Below are positions 34,671-44,742 of a stretch of DNA of 64,000 nt, piece after piece. Origin of the DNA: UBA7239 sp964509075 (lineage in GTDB: Bacteria > Pseudomonadota > Gammaproteobacteria > Pseudomonadales > UBA7239); contig CAZDWC010000003.1 in assembly GCA_964509075.1 (NCBI GenBank), forward strand, positions 124,001-188,000, read 5' to 3'. Numbering within the stretch: position 1 is the first letter of the stretch; every line of letters starts with the position of its first letter. The notes beneath the pieces were generated by a model that searched no databases, had not been told where the DNA came from, and saw only the letters and a list, made by a program, of their open reading frames with translations. The position numbers were made by a program, and so were the translations under genes.

Positions 34671-34704
34671 AAAAAAACCCGCGCCTTGCGACGCGGGTTT
34701 TTTT
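34671..34704 (+). terminator. terminator after the TonB-dependent receptor
   Basis: A-rich leader, stem ACCCGCG/CGCGGGT with an eight-base loop and a T-run, 16 bases after the receptor stop. Confidence 0.9.
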
Positions 34705-34781
34705 GTGCCTGCGCATAACGCGGATCGACAGCTGTGGCTGTGTGCGTATCATGCGTCCCATCTATTTTTGCGAGGTGATGT

Positions 34782-35939
34782 ATGGGGCCGTTGACAGGTT
34801 TGCGTGTGATTGAGCTGGCGGGCATCGGGCCGACGCCGTTTGGCGCCATGATGCTGGCGGATATGGGCGCAGAGGTGATCACCATTGAGCGCGCGGCGGG
34901 TATTCCCGGCTTGCGGCCGGTGGACCCGACGCTGCGCAATCGCCGCTCGATGGTGGTGAACCTGAAGAAACCGGAAGGCGTCGAGCTGGTGTTGAAACTG
35001 TGCGAGAGTGCCGATGCCTTGATCGAAGGCTATCGCCCCGGTGTAGCGGAGCGGTTGGGTCTGGGCCCGGAGGCAGTGCAGGCGCGCAATCCGAAACTCG
35101 TCTATGCACGCATGACCGGCTGGGGGCAGGACGGCCCGCTGGCGCAAACCGTAGGGCATGACATCAACTACATCGCCATTACCGGCGTGTTGGAAAAAAT
35201 GGGCCGTGATGCCGGGCGTCCGGTGCCGCCTTTGAATCTGGTGGGGGATTTTGGCGGCGGCGGCATGTTCATGGCGTTTGGTGTGGTCTGCGCCATGCTG
35301 GAAGCGCAGCGTTCCGGCAAGGGGCAGGTGGTGGATGCCAATATTGTCGATGGCGCAGCGACACTGATGGCGTATCTGTACAGTTACGAAAAAAATCCGT
35401 TTTTCAAACCTTTCAAGGATCGTGGTCATCATCTGTTCGGTGGCAGCAATCACTTCTATAACACCTACGAATGTGCCGATGGCAAGTTTGTCTCGGTGGG
35501 TGCACTGGAAGTGCAGTTCTATCTCGATTTCATCGAGCGCCTGGAATTAGACAAAGCGGAATTCGAGAACCAGTGGCTCGGCCACCCTGAACAGGATCTG
35601 GCGAAAATTCCCGAACTGGAAGCGAAGGTGGCAGCCGTTTTCAAAACCAGAACGCGTGCTGAATGGGAGACAGTTTTCGAAGGCAGCAGCGCCTGTTTTG
35701 CGCCGGTGCTGAATATTGAGGAAGCCGCACAGTATCCCCACAACGTGGCGCGCAAGACCTTCATCGAAGTCGATGGTTTGCTGCAACATGCACCGGCGCC
35801 GCGTTTTTCACGTTCGCAACCGCAAGAACCGGTAGTGCCACGCGTGGCGGGTGAGGATACCGACGGTGTGCTGGCGAGTTTCGGTTACAGCAACGAGACG
35901 ATTGCCGAGTTGCGCGCAGCCGGTGTGGTGGCGGGTTGA
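34782..35939 (+). CDS. alpha-methylacyl-CoA racemase-like family III CoA-transferase
   Basis: CaiB/BaiF family protein of 385 residues. N-terminal GLRVIELAGIGPTPFGAMMLADMGAEV and RRSMVVNLKKPEG are typical. The racemase-type catalytic pair is present: His in GHDINYIAITG near residue 126 and Asp in LVGDFGGGGMF near 156, as in mycobacterial MCR and AMACR. It therefore more likely epimerises 2-methylacyl-CoA thioesters (branched-chain lipid, bile-acid or terpenoid side chains) than transfers CoA. Monocistronic; convergent with the phosphoethanolamine transferase-like gene. Confidence 0.88.
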   Translation: MGPLTGLRVIELAGIGPTPFGAMMLADMGAEVITIERAAGIPGLRPVDPTLRNRRSMVVNLKKPEGVELVLKLCESADALIEGYRPGVAERLGLGPEAVQARNPKLVYARMTGWGQDGPLAQTVGHDINYIAITGVLEKMGRDAGRPVPPLNLVGDFGGGGMFMAFGVVCAMLEAQRSGKGQVVDANIVDGAATLMAYLYSYEKNPFFKPFKDRGHHLFGGSNHFYNTYECADGKFVSVGALEVQFYLDFIERLELDKAEFENQWLGHPEQDLAKIPELEAKVAAVFKTRTRAEWETVFEGSSACFAPVLNIEEAAQYPHNVARKTFIEVDGLLQHAPAPRFSRSQPQEPVVPRVAGEDTDGVLASFGYSNETIAELRAAGVVAG

Positions 35940-35951
35940 CGCGGTGAAGCT

Positions 35952-37688
35952 TTATTTTGATGGCAGGTCGCGGTAGCGCTGCACGCTTTTGTCTGTGCTT
36001 TGTACCAGTGCTGCCGTGGGCTGGTAATCGGAGGAAAGGATGTCCTTCTCCGACTGATAATGGTTTAACTGAAGCGCTAACACATTCATACCGGTGAAAA
36101 ACAGGTTTTCCGTACTGAATTCCTGCTTGTGATTTTTTCTGTGCGCAGCAACCCAGTTGTCTGCACATCCGTTGCTGCACCAGATGAAATACGGCACTTC
36201 CACTTCGCTTTTGGTGGCTTTCGGATAGCCATGCCCGCAACTGTTGACGCCATTTTCGTAAAAGCGTTCGCCGTGATCGCTGACATACAGCATCACGGCG
36301 TTTTCTTCCTGTTCCAGACGCGCCATGATCTGGTCGAGAATGCTGTCGGTGTAAAGAATGCTGTTGTCGTACTCGCTCAGGGTTTCGCGTTGCTTGTCAT
36401 TGAAAGCAGTATGTTCCTGGTAGTCTGCAGCGTGAAATTGCGCCATGTCTTTCGGGTAACGTTTGGCATAAGCCTGATGGCTGCCCTGCAGGTGCATGAT
36501 GATGAAGCGTAGTTTGCTGTCGTTTTGCAGTGCTGTTTCCAGTGGATGCAGCAGAATGTCGTCGTAGGTGCCGCCGTAAAATTCCGTGTTGGTGTACAGC
36601 GCAGTATCGGCTTCGTGTGCAAACAGGGAAATCAGTGAGTCGAATTGTCCGACGCGACCCTGGTTGGAGATCCACCAAGTTTGGTATCCGGCTTCTTTTG
36701 CTGCCGTGATGATGGAGGGGCGCGTCATGAACAGATCCGGTTGCTGCGCAGTGGCAGGCGTCAACAATTTGGAAATGCTGGGCACGGTCTGATTGGCGGG
36801 GGCGATGGCGTTATCAAATACCAATAAATTGTCTTTGCGTGCATCCAGTTTCGGTGTGGTGTTGCGTGCATAACCGTACAGACTGAGATTCTTGCGGCGC
36901 ATGGATTCACCCAGCACCAGCACTACCGTGCGCGGCTGTGTGTCTGTCATGGTTGCCTGGTAGTGATATTGCTGGCGTATATCCTGGTTTTTTTTCAGCC
37001 AGTGGCGGTAATCCACCCACTCCCTGATATTGACCAGCATGCGCACGCTAGGCACCTGCATGTTGAGCAGGCTGGCGCGTGTCCACCAGTGTTGCATTTC
37101 CGGCCACTGTTGCGTTTGCGCGGCAACGGCAGCGCGCTGGTAGCCGAACACGATCAGTGCAACCAGACACATGGCTGCGCCGCTGTGTGCCAGTGGGCAG
37201 GGCGGGTGCGCGTTGATTTTTTTGCGCAGCCACAGAAGGCTGTTGAGTAAATACAGCAGAAATCCGCTGACAATCAGTGCGAGTTTCAAGGAGAACTGGA
37301 AGTGCAGGTATTCAACGGCTTCGTGCAGATCAGTGCCGAGCATGGCATCAATGGCGCCCACGGAAATCGGTGCTGCGTACAGTGCAACGTGTGCAGAAGC
37401 AATTAACCCGGAGATGGTGAGAAACGTGGTGATGAGTATGAAGCCTGCACTCTGCAGGCGACCGAGATATTGCGTGCAGCAGGCCAGGAACAGTGCCAGC
37501 AACAGCACGATGAGGCTGGTATCGAATGCATACGCCGCGCGTTTGTCGTACAGGTAATACACGCCGGGAAAATCGTATATCCATTCCAGCGCAAAGGCGG
37601 GCAACAGCCCCAGCAGATACCAGCCGGTGAGCCAGCCGAGTTCTGTCCACTTGTGCCAGCGAGCCTGTTTTGCAAAACGTTTATACAT
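35952..37688 (-). CDS. phosphoethanolamine transferase-like sulfatase-fold membrane enzyme
   Basis: A 578-residue protein with about five N-terminal membrane helices and a periplasmic alkaline-phosphatase-like domain. Metal-ligand positions match EptA/MCR: Glu in VLVLGESMRR, the nucleophile-type Thr in ANQTVPSI, Asp-His in YVSDHGERFYENG, and a later His in CGHGYP. Such enzymes add phosphoethanolamine to lipid A, core sugar or periplasmic glucans; the exact acceptor is unknown. ATG 37688 begins MYKRFAKQ; the in-frame extension overlaps dxs and is rejected. It lies 50 bases after dxs on the same strand. Confidence 0.85.
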   Translation of the reverse strand: MYKRFAKQARWHKWTELGWLTGWYLLGLLPAFALEWIYDFPGVYYLYDKRAAYAFDTSLIVLLLALFLACCTQYLGRLQSAGFILITTFLTISGLIASAHVALYAAPISVGAIDAMLGTDLHEAVEYLHFQFSLKLALIVSGFLLYLLNSLLWLRKKINAHPPCPLAHSGAAMCLVALIVFGYQRAAVAAQTQQWPEMQHWWTRASLLNMQVPSVRMLVNIREWVDYRHWLKKNQDIRQQYHYQATMTDTQPRTVVLVLGESMRRKNLSLYGYARNTTPKLDARKDNLLVFDNAIAPANQTVPSISKLLTPATAQQPDLFMTRPSIITAAKEAGYQTWWISNQGRVGQFDSLISLFAHEADTALYTNTEFYGGTYDDILLHPLETALQNDSKLRFIIMHLQGSHQAYAKRYPKDMAQFHAADYQEHTAFNDKQRETLSEYDNSILYTDSILDQIMARLEQEENAVMLYVSDHGERFYENGVNSCGHGYPKATKSEVEVPYFIWCSNGCADNWVAAHRKNHKQEFSTENLFFTGMNVLALQLNHYQSEKDILSSDYQPTAALVQSTDKSVQRYRDLPSK

Positions 37689-37737
37689 TGTTATCGGCTG
37701 TTGCCTGAATGATGCGTGGGGCTTGGTGTTCAGTGCC

Positions 37738-39660
37738 TTAGACAGCAAGAGAGGTTTTTTGTTGCATGGCTTGCAGGCGTGCGCGAATACTCTGTTCGAT
37801 GCCGGCACTGCCGAGACCGCAGGCATCCAGCAGATCGGTGTGTTTGCCGTGGTGCAGGAAGGTGTCGGGCAAGCCGAGATTGAGCACAGGGATGTTGATG
37901 CCATGGGCGTGCAGGCATTCGTTGACGGCAGAACCGGCGCCGCCCATCACGGTGTTTTCTTCCAGCGTCACCAGCAGGTCGTTTTGTTCCGCCAGTTGCA
38001 GTACTAAGTGTTCATCGAGTGGTTTGACAAAGCGCATGTCGGCCACTGTGGCGTTCAAATTTTCAGCTGTAGCGACTGCACGAGTGAGCAGGGCACCGAA
38101 GTTGAGAATGGCAACACGCTTGCCTTCACGGCGTTCGCTTTTATAAACGATGCGGCCTTTACCAAGCGGCAACGTTGTCATTTCTCGCGCAATCACGGCA
38201 TTGGGGCCTTGCCCGCGCGGGTAGCGCACTGCGGCCGGGCCGGTGTGCTGGTAACCGGTGTAAAGCATCTGGCGACATTCGTTTTCATCGGACGGCGCCA
38301 TCACCAGCATGTTGGGAATACAGCGCAGGTAACTGAGATCAAAACTGCCGGCGTGGGTGGCACCGTCTTCGCCTACCAAGCCGGCGCGGTCGATAGCAAA
38401 CAGCACGTCCAGATCCTGCAGGGCGACATCGTGTACCAGCTGATCGTAAGCGCGCTGCAGGAAGGTGGAGTAGATAGCTACCACCGGCTTCATGCCGTCG
38501 CAGGCGAGGCCGGCTGCCAGTGTCACGGCGTGCTGCTCGGCGATGGCTACATCGTGAAAGCGATCCGGATACTGCTGGCTGAAGGCCACCATGCCGGAGC
38601 CTTCGCTCATGGCCGGGGTGATGCCTATCAGGTTGGGGTCGCTGGCGGCCATGTCGCACAGCCATTGGCCAAATACATCTTGATACTTAGGTCCTTTGGG
38701 CTTGTCATCGACAGCCTGCACCTTTGGCTTGGCGTCAATCTTGGACAGGGCGTGGTAGCCGATAGGGTCGGCCTCCGCCGGCGCAAAGCCCTTGCCCTTG
38801 GTGGTGATGACGTGCAGCAGCTGCGGGCCGGGGAGCTCGCTCAGGTTGCGCAGCGTGTGCACCAGATCCTGCAGGTTGTGGCCGTCGATGGGGCCTATGT
38901 AGTTGAAACCCAGTTCCTCGAACAGCGTGCCGGGTGCAACCATGCCCTTCATGTGTTCTTCGGTGCGCTGGGCCAGGGCAAAGGCCGGGGGAATCTTGGA
39001 TAACACTTTCTTGCCACCACTGCGCACCGAGGTGTACAGCTTGCTGGACCAGATCTTGGCGAAGTAGGTGGCCAGACCGCCGACCGGGTGCGAGATCGAC
39101 ATGTTGTTGTCGTTCAACACCACCAGCATGTCGGCACCGGCATGGCCGGCGTGGTTCAGTGCTTCGAAGGCCATGCCGGCGGTCATGGCACCATCGCCAA
39201 TCACTGCCACTGCCTTGCGCTTGCGACCTTGTGCCTTGGCGGCCAACGCCATGCCCAGAGCGGCAGAAATGGAAGTGCTGGAATGGCCGACGCCAAAGGT
39301 GTCGTATACGCTTTCGCTGCGTTTTGGGAAACCGGAAATGCCGTCCTGCTGGCGGATTTTCAGAATCTCGTCGCGGCGGCCAGTGAGGATCTTGTGTGGA
39401 TACGTCTGGTGGCCGACGTCCCATACCAGCCTGTCTTCCGGCGTGTGGTAGACGTAGTGCAGGGCGATGGTGAGCTCGATCACACCGAGGCCAGCGCCGA
39501 AGTGGCCACCGCTCTGGCCGACGCTGTAGAGCAGGTATTCACGCAGCTGCTTTGCCAGTTCCGGCAGCTGTTCTTCAGCCAGATCGCGCAGCCGCGCCGG
39601 GCTGCTGATGGCGTCGAGCAGGGGCGTGTGCGGGCGGGTGAGGGGGATTTCCTTGAACAT
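37738..39660 (-). CDS. dxs: 1-deoxy-D-xylulose-5-phosphate synthase
   Basis: Thiamine-diphosphate enzyme starting the MEP isoprenoid pathway. Seen: GQSGGHFGAGLGVIELT near the N-terminus, DVGHQTYPHKILTGRR, the ThDP motif GDGAMTAGMAFEALN...NDNNMSIS, and the transketolase-like pyrimidine domain with EQHAVTLAAGLA. About 640 residues, full length. ATG 39660 is chosen; ATG 39675 five codons upstream is also possible. Confidence 0.97.
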   Translation of the reverse strand: MFKEIPLTRPHTPLLDAISSPARLRDLAEEQLPELAKQLREYLLYSVGQSGGHFGAGLGVIELTIALHYVYHTPEDRLVWDVGHQTYPHKILTGRRDEILKIRQQDGISGFPKRSESVYDTFGVGHSSTSISAALGMALAAKAQGRKRKAVAVIGDGAMTAGMAFEALNHAGHAGADMLVVLNDNNMSISHPVGGLATYFAKIWSSKLYTSVRSGGKKVLSKIPPAFALAQRTEEHMKGMVAPGTLFEELGFNYIGPIDGHNLQDLVHTLRNLSELPGPQLLHVITTKGKGFAPAEADPIGYHALSKIDAKPKVQAVDDKPKGPKYQDVFGQWLCDMAASDPNLIGITPAMSEGSGMVAFSQQYPDRFHDVAIAEQHAVTLAAGLACDGMKPVVAIYSTFLQRAYDQLVHDVALQDLDVLFAIDRAGLVGEDGATHAGSFDLSYLRCIPNMLVMAPSDENECRQMLYTGYQHTGPAAVRYPRGQGPNAVIAREMTTLPLGKGRIVYKSERREGKRVAILNFGALLTRAVATAENLNATVADMRFVKPLDEHLVLQLAEQNDLLVTLEENTVMGGAGSAVNECLHAHGINIPVLNLGLPDTFLHHGKHTDLLDACGLGSAGIEQSIRARLQAMQQKTSLAV

Positions 39661-39746
39661 GGCTGCTACAAGCATGACAACTACGGCGGCAAAAGTCCGG
39701 CAATTCTACCGGATGCGCGGGGGAGGTGTCTGTAGGTGCGTATCAG

Positions 39747-39871
39747 CCCTCATCCGCCCGGTGGGCACCTTCTCCCACGAGTGGGAGAAGGAAAAACAGC
39801 AGCGCAGTGGTGATAGAGCAAACCCTCTCCTGAATCAGGAGAGGGTGGCGCGTAGCGCGCGCCGGGTGAGG
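39747..39871. repeat. MITE/REP-like element with two perfect hairpins
   Basis: A 125-bp unit bounded by imperfect inverted ends (CCTCATCCG and CGGGTGAGG, eight of nine paired). It contains two perfect hairpins, arms CCTTCTCCCAC/GTGGGAGAAGG at 39768-39791 and CCCTCTCCTGA/TCAGGAGAGGG at 39823-39845, plus a CG-alternating patch near 39848-39862. It lies between the stop of the giant repeat protein gene and the dxs start. It has no coding capacity; it looks like a short non-autonomous dispersed repeat and may act as an mRNA-end structure. Confidence 0.65.
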
Positions 39872-42800
39872 TTACTGCACGAAACCGTGTTCGTGGATGC
39901 TGGAACCACGGAACATACCGCTCAGCGGATAAACCGTGTTGGCATCGTGCTGTGACGGATCCAGCGGGAAAGCATCCACAACGTCATTCCAGCCATCGTT
40001 GTCATCATCCGGGTCGGCGTTGTTGCCGATACCATCGAGATCATTGTCGGCCCAGTCGCTGGCATCCAGCGGGAACTTGTCGATGGCATCATTCACGCCG
40101 TCGCCATCGGTATCCGCTGCGGCTGGGTTGGTGTGCAGCACAAAGAATTCGTGGCCGTCACTGAGGCCGTCGCCATCGCTGTCTTCCAGCGAAGGGTCTG
40201 TGCCCCATGTGAATTCCTGCAGGTTGTTCACGCCGTCGCCGTCCATGTCATCAAAGCCATCGAAGGCGAAGCTGTCATCCGTACAGCAGCCATTCCACGG
40301 CAGGTTTTCCCACCATGCGGGCATGCCATCGAAATCCGCATCAAGATCCATGTCGAAGCCATGAGCATGTGTGGGATCAACGTCATGACGGTCGTCGCTG
40401 ATACCGCCGTCCCCATCAGTGTCGCCACTTTGCGGATCAGTGCCGAGCGCAAACTCTTGCAGCGGTGTGAGCAAATCCCAGTCACCGAATTCCGGATCAT
40501 TGGCATCGTTGGCGTTGTACGGATCCAGGCCGTGTGCCAGTTCCCACGCATCGGGCAGGCCGTCGTTGTCGCTGTCGATGTTGTATGCGGTGTTGGTCGG
40601 CCACGGATCGCTGTTGTCATTCAGACCGTCGCCATCGCTGTCACCGACTTGCGGGTTAGTGCCGGCGGCAAATTCCTGCAGGTTGCTGAGCGTATCCATG
40701 TCGAGATCAAACGCGGCATCGGCGCTGTTGTTTTTATCCAGTGGCGGGTGCGCATCTTCGTAAGCGTCGGGCAAGCCGTCGTCGTCGCTGTCGAGTGCGT
40801 ACTGCGCGTCCATCGGCCAGTGGTCGTCGCCATCGTTCACGCCATCGCGATCGGAATCGGCCAGCATCGGATCGGTGCCGGCTTTGAACTCGTCGAGATT
40901 GCTCAAGCCGTCGGCGTCTTGATCGTAACTGCCGTTGTACGGGTCAGTCGGTTGTAAGCCGTGAGCGGCTTCCCAGCCGTTGGGCATGCCGTCGTTGTCG
41001 TCGTCGCGATCTTGCGCAATATCGGGCCAAGTGCCGTTCCGGTATTCCTGCAGGTTGTTCACGCCGTCGCCGTCCATGTCATCAAAGCCATCGAAGGCGA
41101 AGCTGTCATCCGTACAGCAGCCATTCCACGGCAGGTTTTCCCACCATGCGGGCATGCCATCGAAATCCGCATCAAGATCCATGTCGAAGCCATGAGCATG
41201 TGTGGGATCAACGTCATGACGGTCGTCGCTGATACCGCCGTCCCCATCAGTGTCGCCACTTTGCGGATCAGTGCCGAGCGCAAACTCTTGCAGCGGTGTG
41301 AGCAAATCCCAGTCACCGAATTCCGGATCATTGGCATCGTTGGCGTTGTACGGATCCAGGCCGTGTGCCAGTTCCCACGCATCGGGCAGGCCGTCGTTGT
41401 CGCTGTCGATGTTGTATGCGGTGTTGGTCGGCCACGGATCGCTGTTGTCATTCAGACCGTCGCCATCGCTGTCACCGACTTGCGGGTTAGTGCCGGCGGC
41501 AAATTCCTGCAGGTTGCTGAGCGTATCCATGTCGAGATCAAACGCGGCATCGGCGCTGTTGTTTTTATCCAGTGGCGGGTGCGCATCTTCGTAAGCGTCG
41601 GGCAAGCCGTCGTNNNNNNNNNNNNNNNNNNNNNNNNNNNNNNNNNNNNNNNNNNNNNNNNNNNNNNNNNNNNNNNNNNNNNNNNNNNNNNNNNNNNNNN
41701 NNNNNNNNNNNNNTTGTTTTTATCCAGTGGCGGGTGCGCATCTTCGTAAGCGTCGGGCAAGCCGTCGTTGTCGCTGTCGAGTGCGTAGCGCTTGTCCATC
41801 GGCCAGTGATCGTCGCCATCGTTCACGCCATCGCGATCGGAATCGGCGAGGCGAGGGTCGGTGCCGGCTGCAAATTCTTCGAGATTGCTGAGGCCGTCGG
41901 CGTCTTGATCGTACGGCGCATCGCCGTTGTTGTTCGGGTTCAGACCGTGCGCGGCTTCCCAGCCGTTGGGCATGCCGTCGTTATCGTCGTCGCGATCTTG
42001 CGCGATGTCGGGGAAGCTGCCGCGTTCATATTCCTGTAGGTTGGTGACGCCGTCGCCGTCCATGTCATCAAAGCCATCGAAGGCGAAGCTGTCATCCGTA
42101 CAGCAGCCATTCCACGGCAGGTTTTCCCACCACATGGGCATGCCATCAAAGTCCATATCGATATCCGGGCCTTGATGAGCCTGTGTTGGCGCAATGTCGC
42201 GGCGGTCATCCCAGCTGTCGTTGTCGGTGTCGTTGTTTTGCGGGTGGGTGCCGGAGATAAATTCCTGCAGCGGTGTTAACAGGTCGGTGTCGCCCCAGAA
42301 AGGATTGATAGCATCCGCAGCGTCATTGCGATCGAGGCCGTTTGCATCTTCCCACTCGTCAGCCATGCCGTCGTTGTCATTGTCATCCCAGTATTGTGCT
42401 TGCAGCGGAAACTTGTCGGTATTGTCCCAGTAGCCGTCGCTGTCACTGTCGCTAACGTGCTGTTGGGTGCCGGCTGCAAATTCCTGCAGGTTGCTGAGCG
42501 TATCGCCATCGAAATCGAATGTTGCATCGGCGCTATTGTTTTTATCCAGTGGCGGATGCGCATCTTCGTAGACATCGGGCAAGCCGTCGTCGTCGCTGTC
42601 GAGTGCGTAGCGATTGTCGGTTGGCCAGCGGTCGTCGCCATCCATCACGCCATCGTGGTCGAAATCATTAGTATTGTGATAGGAAACAGGGTGCGGGTCG
42701 GTGCCGGCCTTGAATTCGTCGAAGTTGTTCAGGCCATCGCCATCCCAGTCTGCCGCTGCGTCGTTGGTGTCATTCGGATTCAATCCGTGTGCAGCTTCCC

Positions 42801-44577
42801 AGCCATCAGGCATGCCGTCGTTGTCATCGTCATGGGCGTGGTGTTTGTCGGTGGGGTAGGCGTCCATGTCATCGGAGACGTAATCGCCATCGGTGTCGGA
42901 TTCGACGGGCAACAAGCCGCGTTGGTATTCAACAAGATTGTTCAGCATGTCGCTGTCCATATCATCGCTGGCATCGGCTGGGTTGTTGGGGTCGAAGCTG
43001 AACAATACTTCCCAGTTGTCGGGCATGCCGTCATTGTCAGTGTCGATGCTTGCAAAACGGTCGTAGGGGAATGCATCGTTGATGTCGTCAACGCCGTCAT
43101 TGTCATCGTCGTTGTCGACGAAGTTGTCGAGGCCGTCGTGATCAAAATCGCCAGATTTCAGTGGATCTAACGGAAATTGGTCAGCGCTATCGGGAACGCC
43201 GTCGTTGTCGCTATCGCCATCGTCATCAATGTCACAGGGGTTTCCAAATCCGTCATTGTCTGCGTCTGTTTGGTCTGTGGAGGCAAGATTTAGGCAATTG
43301 TCGGTGCCATCATCAATGGTGTCTGCATCATTATCGTAGAAGTCAGAATGCAGTCTCACCGAAAAAAAGTCCCACGATAAGGGGTTGGAGGCAAAGCCGG
43401 CTGCGACGAGTTTTCCATCCGTTTGTTGGATGATGGACTGAAATTCTGTGCGATTGCTGTTGATAATAATCAGCTTGCCATTTCTGCCAAATGTACTGTC
43501 CAGTGTTCCATCTGGATTGTATCTGGCTAATAGTCCATGGGTGAGGTCATTGCCGGGATTGCTATAGCCAGCCGCTACGAGTTTCCCATCACTTTGCTGA
43601 ATAATTGAGTAGGCGGCGTCCTTGAGGTCTATTGCTGTGATTGCTTTTCCGCCTGTGCCGAAGTTGGTATCTAAGGAGCCGTCCAGGTTGTAGCGCGCAA
43701 TAGCGAAGCCACTATTATCACCCCAGTAGTCAAACTGAGTGGTACCTGCCACGACCAATTTTCCATCGGATTGCTGGATGACAGAGAACGCTTGATCGTG
43801 ATAAGCACCAATGGCTGTGGTTGTCTTGCCATCGCCGTCAAATGACAAGTCGAGGGATCCATTGATGTTGTAGCGAGCTAGAGAGAATTTTTCATGTCCG
43901 TTGACTGTAGTCCGGCCTGCTAGCAGTAGTTTTCCATTTTGTAGTTGTATGAGTGATTGCCCGATATTTTCACTTGTTGTATCGCCGGTGGTAACGATGC
44001 CATCGGTGTCAAATGTAGTATCTAGAGATCCGTCGCTGTTGTAACGTACCAATGTGAAATAGTGGCGTCCTGAAAATGTACTTGAGCCTGCGGCAACCAA
44101 TTTTCCGTCGGCTTGTATGATGCCCGCTTGAATGTTGGGATAAGAACCCACTGCGGTGGTTTGAATGCCGTCACCACTAAAACTGGAATCAATGCTGCCA
44201 TCGCTGTTGTAGCGTACAACCATAACTGTGTTGTTTCTGCTGGTTCCAAAAACAACCAGCTTGCCATCAGTCTGCTGGCCTATATCCTGTCCATGGTCGT
44301 AGGGAAATGTGGTGGTTATTCTGCCATCGCTGCTGAAACTTGTGTCGAGAGAGCCGTCGAGATTGTAACGAGCTACTTCAAAGTTGGTGCCAGTGACTAC
44401 CAGCTTGCCGTCAGATTGCTGGATGATTTTCTGCGCTAAGTCATCTGTGCCCATATCCGTCAAAACGCTACCTTCGGTTCCGAAGGTGATGTCCAACGCC
44501 CCGCCGGCCAAGACCGAAGTAGATGTAAGCAGCAGGGCAGAAGTGGCAAGCAGGCGACGAATGGGCGTCTTGTCCAT
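39872..44577 (-). CDS. giant secreted delta-60 / thrombospondin-3-like calcium-binding repeat protein (spans assembly gap)
   Basis: Begins at ATG 44577 with a signal peptide ending in TSVLA. Residues of about 25-415 hold seven delta-60 repeats (each with an Asp/Asn-Gly-Lys-Leu core such as DGKLVVAG and a partner RYN.DGSLD), perhaps one seven-bladed propeller. The rest is built of Asp-rich loops such as DSDGDGLNDNSD and DNDGMPDGWEAAHGL, typical of calcium-binding type-3 thrombospondin repeats. A larger 277-residue unit, with a conserved WNGCCTDDSFAFDGFDDMDGDG, recurs at least three times, twice at 100% over 570 bases. The frame changes across the 100-N gap because N number is arbitrary; the halves (39872-41605 and from about 41714 up) belong to one gene. 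No sorting motif or transmembrane anchor was seen at the C-terminus. Probably a cell-surface or matrix protein. Confidence 0.85.
40213..40782 (-). repeat. 831-bp intragenic tandem repeat, copy A
   Basis: Identical by eye to 41044-41613, offset exactly 831 bases (277 codons). The near-perfect identity at silent positions indicates very recent duplication or gene conversion. Confidence 0.9.
41044..41613 (-). repeat. 831-bp intragenic tandem repeat, copy B (cut by gap)
   Basis: Second identical copy, ending at the first N. Its last 55 bases (41559-41613) recur right after the gap at 41714-41768, so the gap is a repeat-driven assembly break. A more diverged copy continues beyond the gap towards the N-terminus. 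Confidence 0.9.
41614..41713. other. assembly gap of exactly 100 N
   Basis: A conventional scaffold spacer, not a measured length. To keep the reading frame open the true distance must be 2 modulo 3, or the contigs overlap by the shared 55 bases; both a 55-base overlap and one additional 831-base unit satisfy this. Confidence 0.97.
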
Positions 44578-44673
44578 GGTGGTTCCTTGGAGTCATTTAT
44601 TGGGTTGAGTCTGGCCGGGAACCTTATCGGATGACCGCTGCCGCGTCAAAGGCCGAAGGGGATCGCCCAAGGC

Positions 44674-44687
44674 TTGACGCAGGTCAT
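44674..44687 (+). promoter_or_regulatory. candidate FNR/ANR box of hemN
   Basis: TTGAC-N4-GTCAT matches TTGA-N6-TCAA at seven of eight positions, 56 bases before the hemN ATG. A TATTTG at 44712 sits at about the -10 position for a class II site. hemN is a classic FNR/ANR target. Confidence 0.5.
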
Positions 44688-44742
44688 CGCGCCTGCCGGC
44701 CCGGTGGCTACTATTTGCAGCTGTATTCAGGGTGGAAATCAG

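Noticed and set aside
35952..37904. Longer start for the phosphoethanolamine transferase-like gene
   Set aside because: The extra 72 residues overlap dxs and are Cys/Ala/Ser-rich with no membrane or signal features; ATG 37688 begins the expected membrane domain.
41452..41613. Apparent frameshift or C-terminal end of the upstream half of the repeat protein after the gap
   Set aside because: The change of frame is caused by the arbitrary length of the N run; the other frame continues the same repeat pattern without a break.
40133..41749. Plus-strand frames over the giant repeat gene, giving Val/Ile/His-rich repeats
   Set aside because: Mirror image of Asp-rich minus-strand repeats; no starts with ribosome sites, and one runs through the N gap.
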